Shown one piece after another: positions 1 to 13,400 of a stretch of 64,000 bases of DNA. The notes below the pieces were generated by a model. It was not told the origin of the DNA and did not search any database. It saw only the letters and a program-made list of their open reading frames with translations. The DNA is taken from the NCBI GenBank assembly GCA_001931875.2, contig MSJH02000814.1, positions 124,001 to 188,000 of the forward strand. Reading direction: 5' to 3'. Position 1 is the first letter of the stretch; each line of letters starts with the position of its first letter. Origin of the DNA: Byssochlamys sp. IMV 00236 (Eukaryota > Ascomycota > Eurotiomycetes > Eurotiales > Thermoascaceae). A program made the position numbers and the translations under genes.

Positions 1-3000
1 GGTGGAGTAGATCTAGTTCAGTGATACGTCTGTTGTTTGAGTCCGCTGCCAATATACACTGCCGGTTCCTCTTCTGTAAAAGATAGGTGAGAACTTCAGC
101 ATTTGTGTGCAATAGACTCGGGAGATCTCGCTGCTGGATGGTAAGAGGAAGCAGCCTTCGATTGTCATTTGTGCCGCTAAACCCAGTTGTGACTCCAGGG
201 ATATCCCCAGTATCATCACTAGACGGTGAGGTCTGACTGTCATTGTACAAAGGAATATCCCAACCCGACATCTGTAATTTAGTTCTGAACTGCTTTGCGT
301 GTAGGGGGAAGACGACATTTCCCAGGAAATGGTTGATAACGATGACTGAGAATCGCAGGTGCCGCCACATGTCTTGAATCTGCCATCTGTCGTCAATATT
401 GATCATGTTCCAATGACGAAGCGCCTCGGGAAGAGAAGTTGATGCATGGATCCAGCTATCATATTCGCTAGCAGGGTCGTCAGACTCTAGGATAATTTTC
501 AGGCTCTGTCGAAGCTGATCCTGGCTGAGACCTTGATAGTAAAATGAGAGACTGACGGAACTCCTTTGGCATGGAATGGAACTGCTATGGGATCTCGCCG
601 TGGATGGAGGCCATACCGTACGTTCCATCTTCTTTTTAGGCACAAAATCAGAATGCCACGCGCAAGTAATCCCCGTAACAGATAGATCTTCTTACGCACT
701 GGTGGCTTGTCTGGAAGGATATGAGAAATGCATTCCTCAATAGGCGAATCGACGTCTTCGCAGGATATGAAAGCTTTTATGGCGTCGCTCTCTTCACTTG
801 AGAAGTGGTGCATTGGCAGTATCTGACCAGAGCAGATATCATCCACTATCTTCTGTACTAGAAGCACTTCTGCGTCCTTCCTCAGAAAGTAGGCCAGTGG
901 GAAGCCTGTCAGCGAACGCTCCACGATATCGATACTCTGTGGAAAGTCTCGAGCAAGAAGTCGGGCATGGTGTGCGACAAGATTCAAGACGACCATCGCT
1001 ACTTCCCACCGGTCAGGATGCCCATCAACCATCAGCTGCGTGCCACTGGGGTAGATGAGCTGCGTCCTAACAGCCAACTTGAAATCGCACTCGTCTAGAA
1101 CGTCACGACAAACGTTGTTCATCCAGTTCTGAGTTTTCACCATTTGAAAAGCTTCATTGATTCTGGAATCCGATATTTTCTGGATACCGCTGAGCTTGAA
1201 AGACAGAACATGTTCTGGAATGCCCAATATTATCCCAGAGCTTTTGATCGTTTCATCATGTAGCTTTCGGTATATATCAATGACACTTTCGGTTGTTTCA
1301 GTCTTCCTCGAAAATGGAATATGAGTTATTTGTCTCCCAATGAGGCCTCCAAGCCGGGTCTGAAGGATTTCTGCGGTCTGAGATAGCAGAGCCTTGGGAA
1401 CTAGAAGCCTTGCGAGCTTTTCCCCATCTGCAAGCACGGATGCGACCATCGGCATTATAACGGAGGTTTTCCCTTGCCCCATATTCATTTGCAAGACAGA
1501 ATTGGACCCTGATGTGGGAGATATGATTTCCAGGGCGACAGTAGCTTGCTCCTCGCGAATTTGAAGTTGGAATCGATCTCCAATAGTAGCCAGTCGGGGT
1601 AAGTCGATGGGTGCCAGTTGATATGGCCGCGGTTCTTGTACTCCTGGTGCAACGTTCGATCATTCTTCCTGAGAGCTCCTTTCATGCGAATCAGCTGCTG
1701 GAGCTTTACAATCTCTAACCCATATGAGATCAAAGACTCCCTCATGTTTAGCCCAAATTGCAGTTGGGGAGTCGATCGGAGCTGTTCTAGGATAGTAACA
1801 GGTGTCACGCATGGCCACAGATTGGATTGTGACGACCAATGGAACCTCGAATCATTCCTTGACAATGCCTCCGTGATGGCGTGGTAATGATTACTGACAA
1901 CGGAGCGGGCTGTCTCGATTTCGTTGTTGAGGTAGACTGTCCCCTTAAGAAAGGCGATCTGGAAACTAGGTTCGTCTTCTGGCACAGTCTCTATTGGCTT
2001 CAATGCATTGATGCTCTCCTTCAGATCCTGTCCGTATCTTGACTTCACTGGACAACCTGAGGAGGTCATGCTGTCTATGATTTCTTCGAGCTCCCGTACC
2101 TCTTCCGCCGTCTCCGCCTTTGATCTCAGAGTAACCGAACACGTAGATCTAACTGCATTCTCTTTAATCCATTTCCTAACGTTTTCCATGTCGTATGGTT
2201 CGCATATTCTGGGGCCATTCTTTTGCACAAGGCTCTCTGCCAGTTGAGTTGCATAGTATTTGTGCCTTGAGGCTGTTCCAAACAATTCAGGATCACCCAA
2301 AGTCGGGGGCGAATCAGCAGCAGGCCTGGGATTCCAATGTTTGCTGAGGACCACCTGGATCTCATTGATATGTTTGGATAGTTGCAGGCTCCTATACAAT
2401 CGCGACCATTCAGGGACAATGGCATGTAGAGCCTGATGAACATCGAGATACCTCGACTCAAACCCGTCGACAGACAGCTCCTCGCGTGGCCATTGGTTGA
2501 GCAGAAACGTAGAAAACCTCTTACACTCTAACATGCACTTTTCGTCGTGTTGCTTCTTCTTGAAGTCAATTTGGCGAATCTCTTCCAGCGTTCTCGGTTC
2601 CCCTTCCTCGCGCTCGGACGCATGTAGTTCGCTATATTCAACATACATCATCTTTGACACGCTTTCGCAGTACCGGTGTATTGATCCGACTGCCATTTGT
2701 CTCAAGTAGCGTCATCAAAAACTTTGTTATTATTGCAGGGTCAGTCGTATCTCGAGTTTCGGTGAATTCTGCCCCAGCCTTCATCGTTTTGGCGGCGAAC
2801 TCGTCTATAGGCTCGACGCTCGCCTGCTCGATAAACCTAACTAGGTTGTGTTGAAAGGTGGTATTGGCAAATTCGCTTCTGTCAAGGCTCACTGCCATTC
2901 CTGGGAAGTCCCATTGCAGAGCGCCCTTGGCTGCGAGTGCTTCTCTGGCCGTGGCTGAGGTTTCAAATGCTTCGAATATGATGGTGTCGTCATTGTCACT

Positions 3001-3419
3001 GCGTTTGATATGTCAGGAGACTCCTGGAGTGAAAAGGCTTAGAAAAATGAGGGATAAATGACAATTTACCAAGGCATCCGTATGAGGATACAGGCATTCT
3101 GCTGCTCCACGTAAACGATGATAGCGTTGCCAGATCGCAGCTTTTTGAACTCTGCTACCAGGGCCTCTTTATCGAGATATCCAGCGACGTTCACAAAGTG
3201 GCATGTTTTCAAGGATTTTTCGATAGATTCCCAGAGAGACCTGTATTCAACCCCAGAAGCCCGCTTGAGCACTTTGATTGCATTCAGTACCCTGTCTAAC
3301 AGACCCGATTGCACATCTTCGGTTGCACCTTCAGGGTCTGCTCTACCCGGAAGCTTTGGTGGGAACACGACGTGATTGAATATCAAAGACAAGATATGAG
3401 GACCCTCTTCTCTTTCCAT
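1..3419 (-). pseudogene. Degenerate DUF6606/DUF3638/DUF3645 giant protein gene, 3' end beyond the window
   Basis: Reading on the minus strand from ATG 3419, the sequence opens with a DUF6606-type start (IFNHVVFPPKLP). A 71-nt intron at 2999-3069 restores frame into the rest of that domain. The DUF3638 core follows, with WLLLEIDSNF and the Walker-like VLQMNMGQGKTS near 1490. DUF3645 follows with YGLHPRRDPIAVPFHAKGVPS near 600 and FSGTNDNRRLLPLT near 165. Three lesions break it. A TGA at 2638-2640 joins RKRVKDDVC directly to a far downstream segment, so a large middle part is missing. A one-base frameshift lies near 1556-1568. A short frame-changing deletion lies near 548-555, where the GHPDVA-type segment expected after GVPS is absent. 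Family members are annotated in fungi as ubiquitinyl-hydrolase-like proteins, but the function is poorly known. The gene is still open at base 1, so its C-terminus is unseen. I am confident of the family and fairly confident it is a pseudogene. Confidence 0.8.
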
Positions 3420-4736
3420 GGCTTCAAGTATTTCCCCTTGATAGATAAGTGAATAGGCTCGAGTCAGTAGAGCTAGAAGAGCCATCGAAACTTCGTAGAC
3501 ACGAGCGTAAACTCAGCAGGTGAAGATCGATGTGAAGTCAAATAGAGTAGAGTCACCGTTGCCTCTCTAGCACCCTGTGTCTGAGACGCCAGTTTCCGCA
3601 GGTATTCTTTGTCTCTAGCAGGTGACGATGGCATGCGTACTGTCCTTTGTTGGATGCGCTGAGATAGAACTGGGATCGAGAGCTGGCTCGACAAAGCACA
3701 TGCTCCAAAGCTTCACTGCAAGTGTAAGATCCTTACATCAATCCATATGTTTGGGAATCATTGCATTCATAGTGAAGTCAAAACCAATCCTCTCAGTTCT
3801 GTAGATGTAGTGATTGAATGAGCCCTGAGTGAGGAATGATGTGTAGATACCATTGCATCTTCCCGCGATGCTTTCTTTTCCCCTTGAACAAATAGTAAAG
3901 GCAAAATAATCGATGGAGCCTCTATCCCTTGTATTCGCTATTCGCAGTGAGAATCCGCAGTGTTCATCCCTGTTTTCGGCGTGATGCAGCGTATAAAGAA
4001 ACCAATATGTAAAGACATCGGGTTCCTGCATCTGCTTTCATACACGCGAAGTTCAGTGACTTGCACTCGATTTGAGGACTAGTTTCTTTGCGATACTTGG
4101 AACAGTTCAGCTCTTGATCTCAAATGGGTCAATTTGTCTCCGATAGCTAACGGCCTTATCCCCGTTTTGTTTATTTCTCTTGCATATTCTTGTACCTTTC
4201 TGAAGTTGGCGCTTATCTGCGGCCTTTTCTTTTCTCCTTCTCTTTATCACGCTTCGTGGCTAAAGTATGAGCCCGTTTCTCCACTCTGTCCTAAACTTTA
4301 AGCGATCTATCACAGGAAACAGTTAGAGATATCGAAGTCTTAGTGTTATGCTGACGGAGGCATCACAGTAGAAAGCCACAAACCATTGAAGCTCCTGTAC
4401 TATCACAATATACTTCTGTAATATTTAGTGTACTACAATACCTACGTAATTATACCCGATCCTATGTTGGCAGTCCTCTCAGAATAGTAAAACTTGAATG
4501 TAGGCAAGCACTAAATTGAATGAGAGAATAGCCATGCAATAATAATGCCGCACCATGACCTCAGAAAAGAGTAGTATTGAAAAACTCACGTAATCCTTAT
4601 GACTACTCATTCCTGTTCGCGTGGGAACTTTAGTGCTAGGCAGCGGTCGCATGGTACAACAATCACTACTGCCCTCACTTCAGCAAGCGTCAAGTTCATC
4701 GACCTGAGGCAGATCGTGCTACAACGAGTATTAATC
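3420..4736. other. Intergenic between DUF3638 pseudogene and AIM9-like gene
   Basis: Minus-strand open frames at 3473-3694 and 3738-4031 (73 and 97 codons) have protein-like composition, but I recognise no family in them and cannot join them to the pseudogene. They may be remnants of an older upstream gene. The stretch 4040-4700 is AT-rich and shows nothing coding. Confidence 0.4.
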
Positions 4737-6629
4737 ATGTCCCTAATCCGACTGAAATCAAGATTTTCATCCGCCTTGAAATTGCAATGTTTGAAAAGGA
4801 TCAGCAGCGGCTCTCTGAATTTCATACGTGCAAACACGTCTAGAGCTCAGCGTCGAACAATGTCAGAAACAGCCACTCTCAGAAATACTGGTTCGTGGCT
4901 TAACTTCTGTGTCCTGGTCTGATTTAATTAACGATATTATAGATTTGAGAGCAATAACTCTTGACGAGCTCTTCAAGCATACGTCTGGTCGATGGCTGGT
5001 CAACGAAGAGCGTCAAATCGCACAGCATTATGTTCAATTTGATATCGAAAAGCTCTGTCGTCTGGCTGCATCTCTCTTCAGTAACCAGACCAAGTGTGCG
5101 CGTGTAACCAAAATAGAAGGGAACTATAATATAGCTCTGCTCATCACGATGGACGATGGAAATGAGGTTATAGCCAAAATACCGTGCCCCAATGCCGGGC
5201 TTCCTTTTTATAGGACAGCTTCTGAGGTTGCGACTTTGGAATTTTGTATGTGCAACCTATCATTCTCCTACTTTCATGTTCATAGTGCTTACTCTCCAGT
5301 GCAATCGCTTACAACCATTCGTGTCCCGAAGGTCCTTGCTTGGAGCTCAAGGTCGGATAATCCTATAGGCGTGGAGTACATCATTATGGAAAATATCCCC
5401 GGAATTCCTTTGACTGAAAGGTGGGAGACAATGAATCTCTTAGAGTGTTACAAAATAATCGATCAGATTGTCGATATGGAAAAAGAGCTTAAAAGCTTGA
5501 AATATCCAGCATACGGGAGCATCTATTTGCGAGATGACGTGTCCAATGAATTTCAAGGCTGCCCTTTCCCTTCCGTTCAGGACCCTGCTCAATTATTTTG
5601 CGTGGGTCCATCTTGTAATGGAATCTCGTTGCTTAAGAACGTTGACAAGTCTGCCACAGATGCAGGGCCTTGTAAGTTTTTGTACACCTAATAGAGCCTA
5701 TATCTTGCTCTCTGACATTGACAGCAGGGTTGTCTTTTGATGACTATACATGTTCAATACCTCAATGCGAATTGGACTTCATTGCAAAATTCCCCTCTAA
5801 AGTGCAACGTCATCTTCATATCTTCGATGAGTCTCAGACAGTTGACGAATACGGCACTCTCTTAGCAAAGGCATCGAGCATATTTCCTGCATTGTCGCGC
5901 GATCCGCGCGTGACCAAGCTGTCAAGCCCTTTTTTGAGGCACCCTTACCTTGATCTTAGCAATATTTTGATACCTCCAGACGATGCTACTGCTATTCAAG
6001 GAATTGTTGATTGGCAATCATCCAAAATTACCCCTCTATTTGTCCAAGCTCATTTCCCCGATTTTGTTATACCACCTAAAGATTATATTCTGGGCCCGGG
6101 CATCCCAACTCTGCCAGAAGATTTCGATAAACTGAGCTCTGAACAACAGGAACAAGCTGTACGAAACAACAGGTTGGCAACACTCTCCAAGTACTACGAG
6201 ATGGTTACCCTTATACGCAATAAAAGCGTCCACGATGCCTTGGTACTTGATCGGAGGCTGTCAGAGCTATTTACATGCTGCGAGTTGTTCCCTGACGGCA
6301 CTCTCGTTCCTCTGCGTAACTGTCTAATACGTATTTCTCAAGACTGGGCTCATCTAGGGCTACCTGGGCAATGCCCCTTTGGGTTTACAAAAGAGGAACT
6401 GGAGAGGCACGGCGAGCATGTGAGACAATACGAAGACAAGCGCTATTTATGGAAGCTTGTAACAGAACAGCTCCGTACAGACAACACAGGCTGGGTTCCA
6501 ATGGAGCGATGGGAAGCGACTCAACAAGTCAATAAGTATCTATATGATATGTTTATTGATACAATGAGTGAAGAAATGTCGCCAGAGGCGGCTGCAAAGA
6601 AATGGCCTTTTCCACCTGAAGATGTATGA
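4737..6629 (+). CDS. AIM9-like / aminoglycoside-phosphotransferase-fold protein, probable pseudokinase, mitochondrial
   Basis: Exons 4737-4890, 4943-5245, 5300-5671 and 5728-6629 give 576 aa. The start at 4737 yields a classic mitochondrial presequence: residues 1-45 are rich in Arg, Lys and Ser and almost free of acidic residues. The fungal APH/AIM9 domain then begins with FKHTSGRWLVNEERQ. Other landmarks are the Lys of VIAKIP, SEVATLEF joined by splicing to LQSLTTIRVPKVLAW, the aminoglycoside-kinase-type loop near residue 348, and GIVDWQSSKITPLF carrying the metal-binding Asp. The loop reads HPYLDLSN where the family usually has H(P/T)DLHxxN, so the catalytic Asp is a Tyr. Intron 2 is 54 nt, a multiple of three without a stop, so retention would add 18 residues in frame. 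The first donor (GTTCGT) is weak and makes the N-terminus the least certain part. AIM9-type proteins are linked to mitochondria; their substrate is unknown. Confidence 0.82.
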
Positions 6630-9600
6630 TATAGATTCCCAAAACCAGATATTTACTTCGCTTGCTAGGCCAATTCTGATAATACCATCTACCATAGGCG
6701 CCAGGGTGAGACACGTACAGAGTCCGGGCGAAGGACCGAAGGCTGGTACGTGGCGCGAAACCGTGGTGAGAGCACCATTTCTGGCAGGTTTGCTCACCGT
6801 CTCGTCAAGAAATAAGGTTTTTATTTGTATATGTTTACTCTATTGCGGCCTGTTACTGCGCAATACAGTATGAGGATTACATTAACCGGCAAAAACGGCA
6901 GTTGATTCCTCAACCCCAGAGTAGGTAGAAGGGATGTGACACCGGAACGTGTTTGTGCCCTCCGGGGGACCGCGATATGGCCTATTACAGGCAGATCTAC
7001 GACGCCTTGCCGACGATCAATCTCCAGTCTGAGCCCGCCACGATCTGTGCTTTGATCCAGCTCCACGAATTACGGCGACCAAATCTTAAAAACGTCTTAT
7101 GGAGGAAGAGAGGAACTTACGACGCCTACATTTTTTCAACCGCTTCCTTCACTCGTTCGGATGGAACCGCTACATTTGGAGCATTCCTCATGAATCATCC
7201 TTCCGCGCTGATGATCCTGAAGATGGAGTCCCCAGCCAACTGAGACATAGTTCTAGTCTACATAGCGGAACTTCCCCGAGACTTTTCCGAGACAGTAGGC
7301 GTGTACTCCGTACTCGTCCTATTTTCTACCACAGAATCCTGGGGTTGTTTGTTTGCTTTGTGGAACAAAGTCAACGTCCATTACTCCGTACTCCGGACTC
7401 CGTGGACCGCGCTGGCTTCGGCCGAGAGAATCCTTCTTAAAAGGTCATACCTTTTGCCCCACGTGGGATACCGTAACGGCGTAACTAAAGCTACCAACTA
7501 TGGAGTACGTAGTACTATCGATCGTCCTACTGTCCATGAACTGCTCCGTGCAGCTGCCAGGAACTCAGTTTCCTTGGCAGGGCCTTGGCCAACCTGCGGT
7601 GAAAGCGGCGACTCACTTCGATACATGGAACTGCACATATGTAGCAACCGAGGATACGATACGTGCCAGCATGAGACTTTGATACTGGAGTCCCCGGCAT
7701 CTCATGAAAACTTGGAATGGTCTCTAGTATACAGTCAGTATCATGAGGGCAGGTTAGCCGTTGACGTTGGTGGCTCTCGCCGTATGCAAACGGGATAGCC
7801 AGGGTTGCTTGTGATAGTAACGTTACGGATTTACCCGATGGAGGCTTCGAACCACGGCATTTCACAGAAGAACAACAGCGTCGTCATCGCTGTTTGTCGA
7901 AGGTATTGGCCTCCAGGCTGACACGGGATGTCTCGAAAGAATCACACAGAGGTCAGCTGGGCGCGTTTCTTAGGGGGGACAATCGTTGAACACAAAGTAC
8001 GGAGTAGATAGCCAGAGTTCCGGGTCTCTACCTCCAGGCAGAAAGAGAGACGCACCAAAGAAAGCGACCGCGATAATAAGGAGACGTAGACAAAACCGCC
8101 AATCGACGCGAATATACTTGTCTTCGCGATCTTGTTGGAGGCCTCATTATTGCGCTTGGGTCGCCCCGACTTGTCGCGGAGAAGCTCACGGGAGCTGTTG
8201 AGATAATAGATAGCAGCACATCATCGGACTCATCACCGACAATCAACCCTCGACTGCATCACCCGGCCCAGCCTTGCCAGGGCGGATTGGGTCGTGTGCA
8301 TAAGGAGTCAAGGACGAAGACAGGTCCAGCCTTGGAAAGATGATCAGATCCCAAGGACCGCACTGGATTTGTCGATCACCGCGGCGCCACAGTTTGGAGA
8401 GGCAAGCCATGTCCAAGCCCCCTTGTCTTTGTCTGTAAAGCCACGATGCCCGACAAACCGGGTCGCGGAGACGGGGAAGACAGCTGCTGGACCCCGGGGC
8501 TAACTTTGGGAACTTCGGCGTACTTTAGGTGGAAGCACAGCCCGGGGTTATGCATATCTGACATTCCAACATACCATCCTGCCAACCCAAATAATGAGTT
8601 TCCCCAGATCTACATGGGCTATCAGGCTAGATATCCATGGAATTTCCGTCTGCTTGCCGGGACCAAAGTCCGCTAACTGCTCACCAAGACAAAGAGCTGA
8701 GGCGACACTCCCTGTTTGAGGCATGACATGAGACAAGCCCCAAAAAAGAGGACAGAAGAAAGGAAAAGGATGATGAGGATAGGAAGACGCGTGTCTATTG
8801 CTGACACTTCCCGTCGCGGCGGTCAGCTGCTGGAGTATGTACAACATTGGAAGGGCAGCTGTTGAGATGCAGGTGAGCTGAGTCGAAATCCGGGGTGTGC
8901 AGCAGCCTTGATTGCGGAGATACGTTCCCCAGAGGCGCTCGCAGGAGCCCACGGTTACACGAATGCATGCCAAAGGGGCCATAAATCATACAATCAGTAA
9001 GGACTGAAGGAGTGATGGAGTAAGATGAGATTCTGCCAAGACGGCGATTATTCACATTGCGGCTCGATACATCCTGTTCCGCCCCTCTGGTGCAATAATG
9101 TCGAACAGGTGTCGATGCGGAAGCCATTCGCTGATCGTTGCCAACGACTCGTACCTTGGTGATGATTTGTGAGCATCTGGTGTACAGTGTACACCCACCC
9201 CCTGCATACTTCAGAGAAACATTACATGTCTGAAATCCGGGCTGTCGGGTCGACATACCAGTCAACAGGTATTATTATTATTAACTAACTACGCAATACC
9301 TAGTTAAAATATGACAGGCATGGCACAGACTGTGGAATCAACTATGTGCCTCCGCGTTTGCTCCGGGGAAGAATGAGACTCGACTATCTAGAGCCCGAAG
9401 CCCTAAATAAAATAAATAAAATTGACTTCTAATTAAATTGCTCTCAAAGTTTGGGCGAAGCGGCTGATCCCGGTCCCGCTCTGGCGGCACACTTTAGTTA
9501 CCTAGTCTAGTCTATCTACCCCCTTTATTCAATTCGATGCAATTAATTCTCCGTCCCCGGAGACATATCCATTTGATGATTGTGACAGCGCTTCTGGAAT

Positions 9601-10100
9601 TTGTCAGCGTATGTAGTCTCGCCTGCCAAAGACTTAACTCAATTATGACTGTTTTAATTGGCTCTAACTATCTATCTTTATATTATTTCGTCTCTGCTTT
9701 TTCATAATAGGTCTAGATACACAAAAAGGGAAAAAATGGTTAATCAGAACAAACTAACCGACTCCTTCTTTGCCATTCCGTGACCAGACACAAGCTTAAA
9801 GTATTTGACAGATGATACGTATAAATGTTTATTTTAGTCGCCTCGTACTCTAGTCTACAAGCCAAATCTGATCGAGCGCAATAGGATACACACCCCCTGG
9901 GGGGGGAAGAATAATGCGACCGAGAATTCTCCATACGAAGACAATCCCTCGCTTGCCTCGCCTCGCCCAAACTTGCAAACGACCGCTCTACGGAGTAGTA
10001 TATCAATGCACACTGTAGATCAGATAAGCGAGACGGACGGTATAAACCCCAAAAAATCAGTTCCCTATCTAGCGCGTTTAGAAAGACAATAATAGACATC
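6630..10100. other. Gene-poor region without supportable coding sequence
   Basis: Only short overlapping frames occur, on both strands, none with family resemblance. A 96-codon frame at 6953-7243 is the most protein-like, but I cannot support it. Several copies of a short palindromic word (ACTCCGTAC/GTACGGAGT) lie near 7298, 7385, 7500, 7998 and 9990. The pattern is that of old degraded DNA or a long regulatory spacer. I see no RNA gene. Confidence 0.5.
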
Positions 10101-10616
10101 GTAGTTCGCTTCTAGATATTGAAAAGTAACCCGAACAAGGAGAGAGAGAGATGAAACTGACCACGGGGGTAGATAGTTAGTTGGGCAATTTGGGCTGTTT
10201 TAACAAGGCGAGATGTTTATGCGTGCCTGTCACAATTAATTCTAATTTCTGCTAGTTTGGTTTCGTGGCGGGGGGGGGGAACTAGTCTAAACCAGTTTTT
10301 TTTCCCGGAAACTACGGATGTGGATCCGGTGATGGAATGTTCGAAATCTTGGATTTTCTGGTGTTTTTAGCGATCGATCGGCGCTGGGAGGAGGGGAGGG
10401 GGGGGGATGTGATATGATATATCTACGCCTTTTTGCTTATCGGATTCGCTAGATATGTGTCTAGATTCATGCTTTTACTGTTAAATTGCATCAAGAAGAA
10501 TAGGTGCACGATCAGTATTTGGAACTATAGAGAGTTTGTTTCTTGTTTTATGGTAATCTGAAAGTAGATTAAATGGGATTTTTGGCTGAATCGCTGCTGG
10601 TATGCGAAGTGGTTCG

Positions 10617-10636
10617 ATATATATATATATATATAT
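10617..10636. repeat. (AT)10 dinucleotide microsatellite
   Basis: Ten uninterrupted AT units in an AT-rich spacer, followed by further imperfect ATAT/GTATAT sequence to about 10665. Confidence 0.9.
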
Positions 10637-13372
10637 CAACATATCCATATATACAGTATGTATATAGTTCGCGACACATTCAAACTACTCCAGCTTCGTC
10701 TCCGCAGGATCTGTAGAACCAATAATTGCGAAATCAGGTATTCGTGACGCCATGCTCGCTAATTCTGATAATTTCTCAGCGGTATCGAGGGCATATGTCA
10801 AGTTGTGCTATCCCTGTATCTAGACGACTTTCCTAGAGTAGGAATTTCCACATCAGGCGGAGCTTGTGTCATCAAATAAACAACTGTCATCACACCCTCA
10901 GTCGCTTGTGGCGGTCTGAATTTGTCACCCTCTTCTAAGCTGATTGATACGCCTGGCCATGGAACTCTCGGAGATTATCACCTGCAATATCTACGGTGTA
11001 GGTCAGTCGAGATGCAAATTCGTCACCGACCTTGCTTCTGTCCCGAGACAGATCAGAACAGGGCGGTGAGTTGTAAAGTTGAGATATGTCAGTCGTGCGC
11101 TTTGATCTTCAATAAACCAACTATCTACTAACTATTTTATGCTTCAGTCTGAACTATGCAAGCCAAGGCGCAGCATTAATATTATTAACTTATTATTATT
11201 GCCGCGGGAAGCAGAAGCTCTCTCTCGGAGCAGCGGCTGTAGCCGAGGCAGTGAGGAGCCGCGGGTGTCGCTTCAACCTCGTCATTATCCTCGTGCGTCC
11301 GTCCGGATACCAATTGTTGGGATGAATTGGCAATGTTGGAGTCGCTCCACGTAACTTTTGGCCTGCAATTCATGTGCGTACTCGGAGCCACTTTTCTCCA
11401 AACGCAGAATCAGCCCTGTGAGGGGATATGGTGGTTGTTTGACAGGAGTCCACGGCACTAAGTACTGCGGTGGAGTGGTCGTTTCAAAAGCGCCTAGGCC
11501 CCAGTGACGATTGCCCGAAGAACGCCCGTGGAAGAAAGGAAAAATCAATAATTGTGATTATTCTTGTTATTGCCGAAACCCCAAGCACAGCACAACGGAA
11601 CTCGCGGGATGGCGTCCCACCCCCAGGTCTACCAACGCGCCTCATCACCGCCACTTGGGGTATATTATTATCCTGATTTGTACAGAGTACGAGGGTCATC
11701 CAGTCAGAGAACCGTTGGGAAGTCCCTGCAGAGAGATGCGAGGACAAATACAGGCGGTGAATCACCGCTTTTCAAAAGGACTGGTCAGCAGAATTCAAAC
11801 GCAGACCAGCCTGCATGGCGCATTGCATGAAGAGACGCTGGAAGTATGCATCCTGCAATGTGCGACGATCCGCCGCTTGACAGCATGCGCGCTGCCTGCT
11901 CTAGCTGCGCGGCTAAAGTACCGAATCGGATTGTAACAGAATATCTAACCATTTTATCGTCTCCTCGGTTACCCGGTTGAATTCAAAGTTGAAAGTCCCT
12001 GTTCTCTAATGCTGAACCTGCTCTTTCGGTCCGTGCTGTTATTATTCTATGATGCAATTTACATATCTATCATCCATGCGACGACCCATTCGGCCGGTTA
12101 GGCTACGCGGGCGGAAAAGCAATGGAAGTTCCGCGAGCGGATCCGCAACCCAGGAGTAACAGTGTTTCGTCGACTGTGCCTCCGTACGGCGTAGATAGTG
12201 TGAAAAAGGAGCGAGGGGGGGGGCTGGCCGAAACATATCCGGGGGACCAGAGAGGCGGGTTCTGATCATCGATTGATCGATGAACTAGCGGACGGCTGTC
12301 AATCAAGGAATCAGGATGAATACGTTGCTCAGGGGCTCTTGGGGCTTGGATTTTGGATAGCTCGCGCGCTCTGATATCCCAGCGGCCAGGTGCATTCTGG
12401 CTTCCTGCGCGCAATGCTGTTATTTCGAATTAGGATGCCCTGGCAGACCCCGACAGTCGGGAATCGGGACGGCCCCGTCCTCGACGGTGCGGACGCGATG
12501 TCAGTCTAATTGATCTAACACGCCAGACTAACCGACTGGACGGTGCCAGGCGGAAGGGAGGCCATATTCCGCGGAAGCGCCTGCTGTGCCAGCCATGTGG
12601 AAAAGCGATGATCCTCCCTGGTTTGGGCAGTTCCTACGGGAGTCTGGCCTGGGCTGGACGGATTTTCTGCTGATGGACGCCACAGGGCGAGGCCCTCCTT
12701 GTCGCAGTACGGCGACCATCTCCGAAATTGCTACGCAGAGCGGGTACCGATACCTGACTGACGGTGGACAAGCAAGTTCGCCGCGTTGGGCCGCAAACAG
12801 AGGTTTGAGAGGTATGATATCCTCGATATTATTATCACGATTCGTCCAGAAACCCGGGGAGAGGTCTCAAATCGCGGGGGAACGGGGGACGGACCAGAGG
12901 CCGGTTAAATGGCATATGATATGATATGGTATTCACCAACTGGGAATAATAACAATACTCTATTCTTTTGCCGAGCCTTGGTTGATTGATAATTGGGAGC
13001 CACGGTGAAAACCCGGAGAAGCGGGTGGCCGAAGCTTAGCGGGAACTCCACGGACGCCATGGATCGATCCAAGGGGGGAAAACACGCGTTTGGGAACGAA
13101 AAAAAGAGGCTAATTACAGAAAATTGAGGCCCGGTGGGGGCAGGCTTCTGGCTTCTGACCGGAAGCTTCCCGATGAGCTTGGTCTGGCAGAGATTTCGGT
13201 CCCCTGGATGGGCGGGAGCTGTCAGTATATTAGAACGCCGTGCGGACATGAGGATGCAATGGATTCTCGACCTTGCATTTGTAGCGAGAAGCTTGACGGA
13301 CTGTAGAGGCTGTCTGATCTGATCGAAACCCTATTATTGTCACTCTTTCATCGCCCGTCTCGACCTCTTTCG

Positions 13373-13400
13373 CTATACTATACTATACTATACTATACTA
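13373..13400. repeat. CTATA pentanucleotide tandem repeat
   Basis: Five full CTATA units plus a partial one, perfect, followed by similar imperfect sequence (CACGATATACTACATTACG). It lies about 1.5 kb upstream of the gene at 14915, where the spacer becomes pyrimidine-rich. Confidence 0.9.

Noticed and set aside
7840..7875. GGTTCGAAGCC on the minus strand, like a tRNA B box
   Set aside because: The flanking bases do not form a T-stem and there is no A box or cloverleaf upstream.
8548..9265. Overlapping 144- and 156-codon minus-strand frames
   Set aside because: Random-looking Cys/His/Thr composition, no conserved motif, no splice pattern to neighbours.
11511..11936. 141-codon plus-strand frame
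   Set aside because: No family match; overlaps equally long frames on both strands in a low-complexity spacer.
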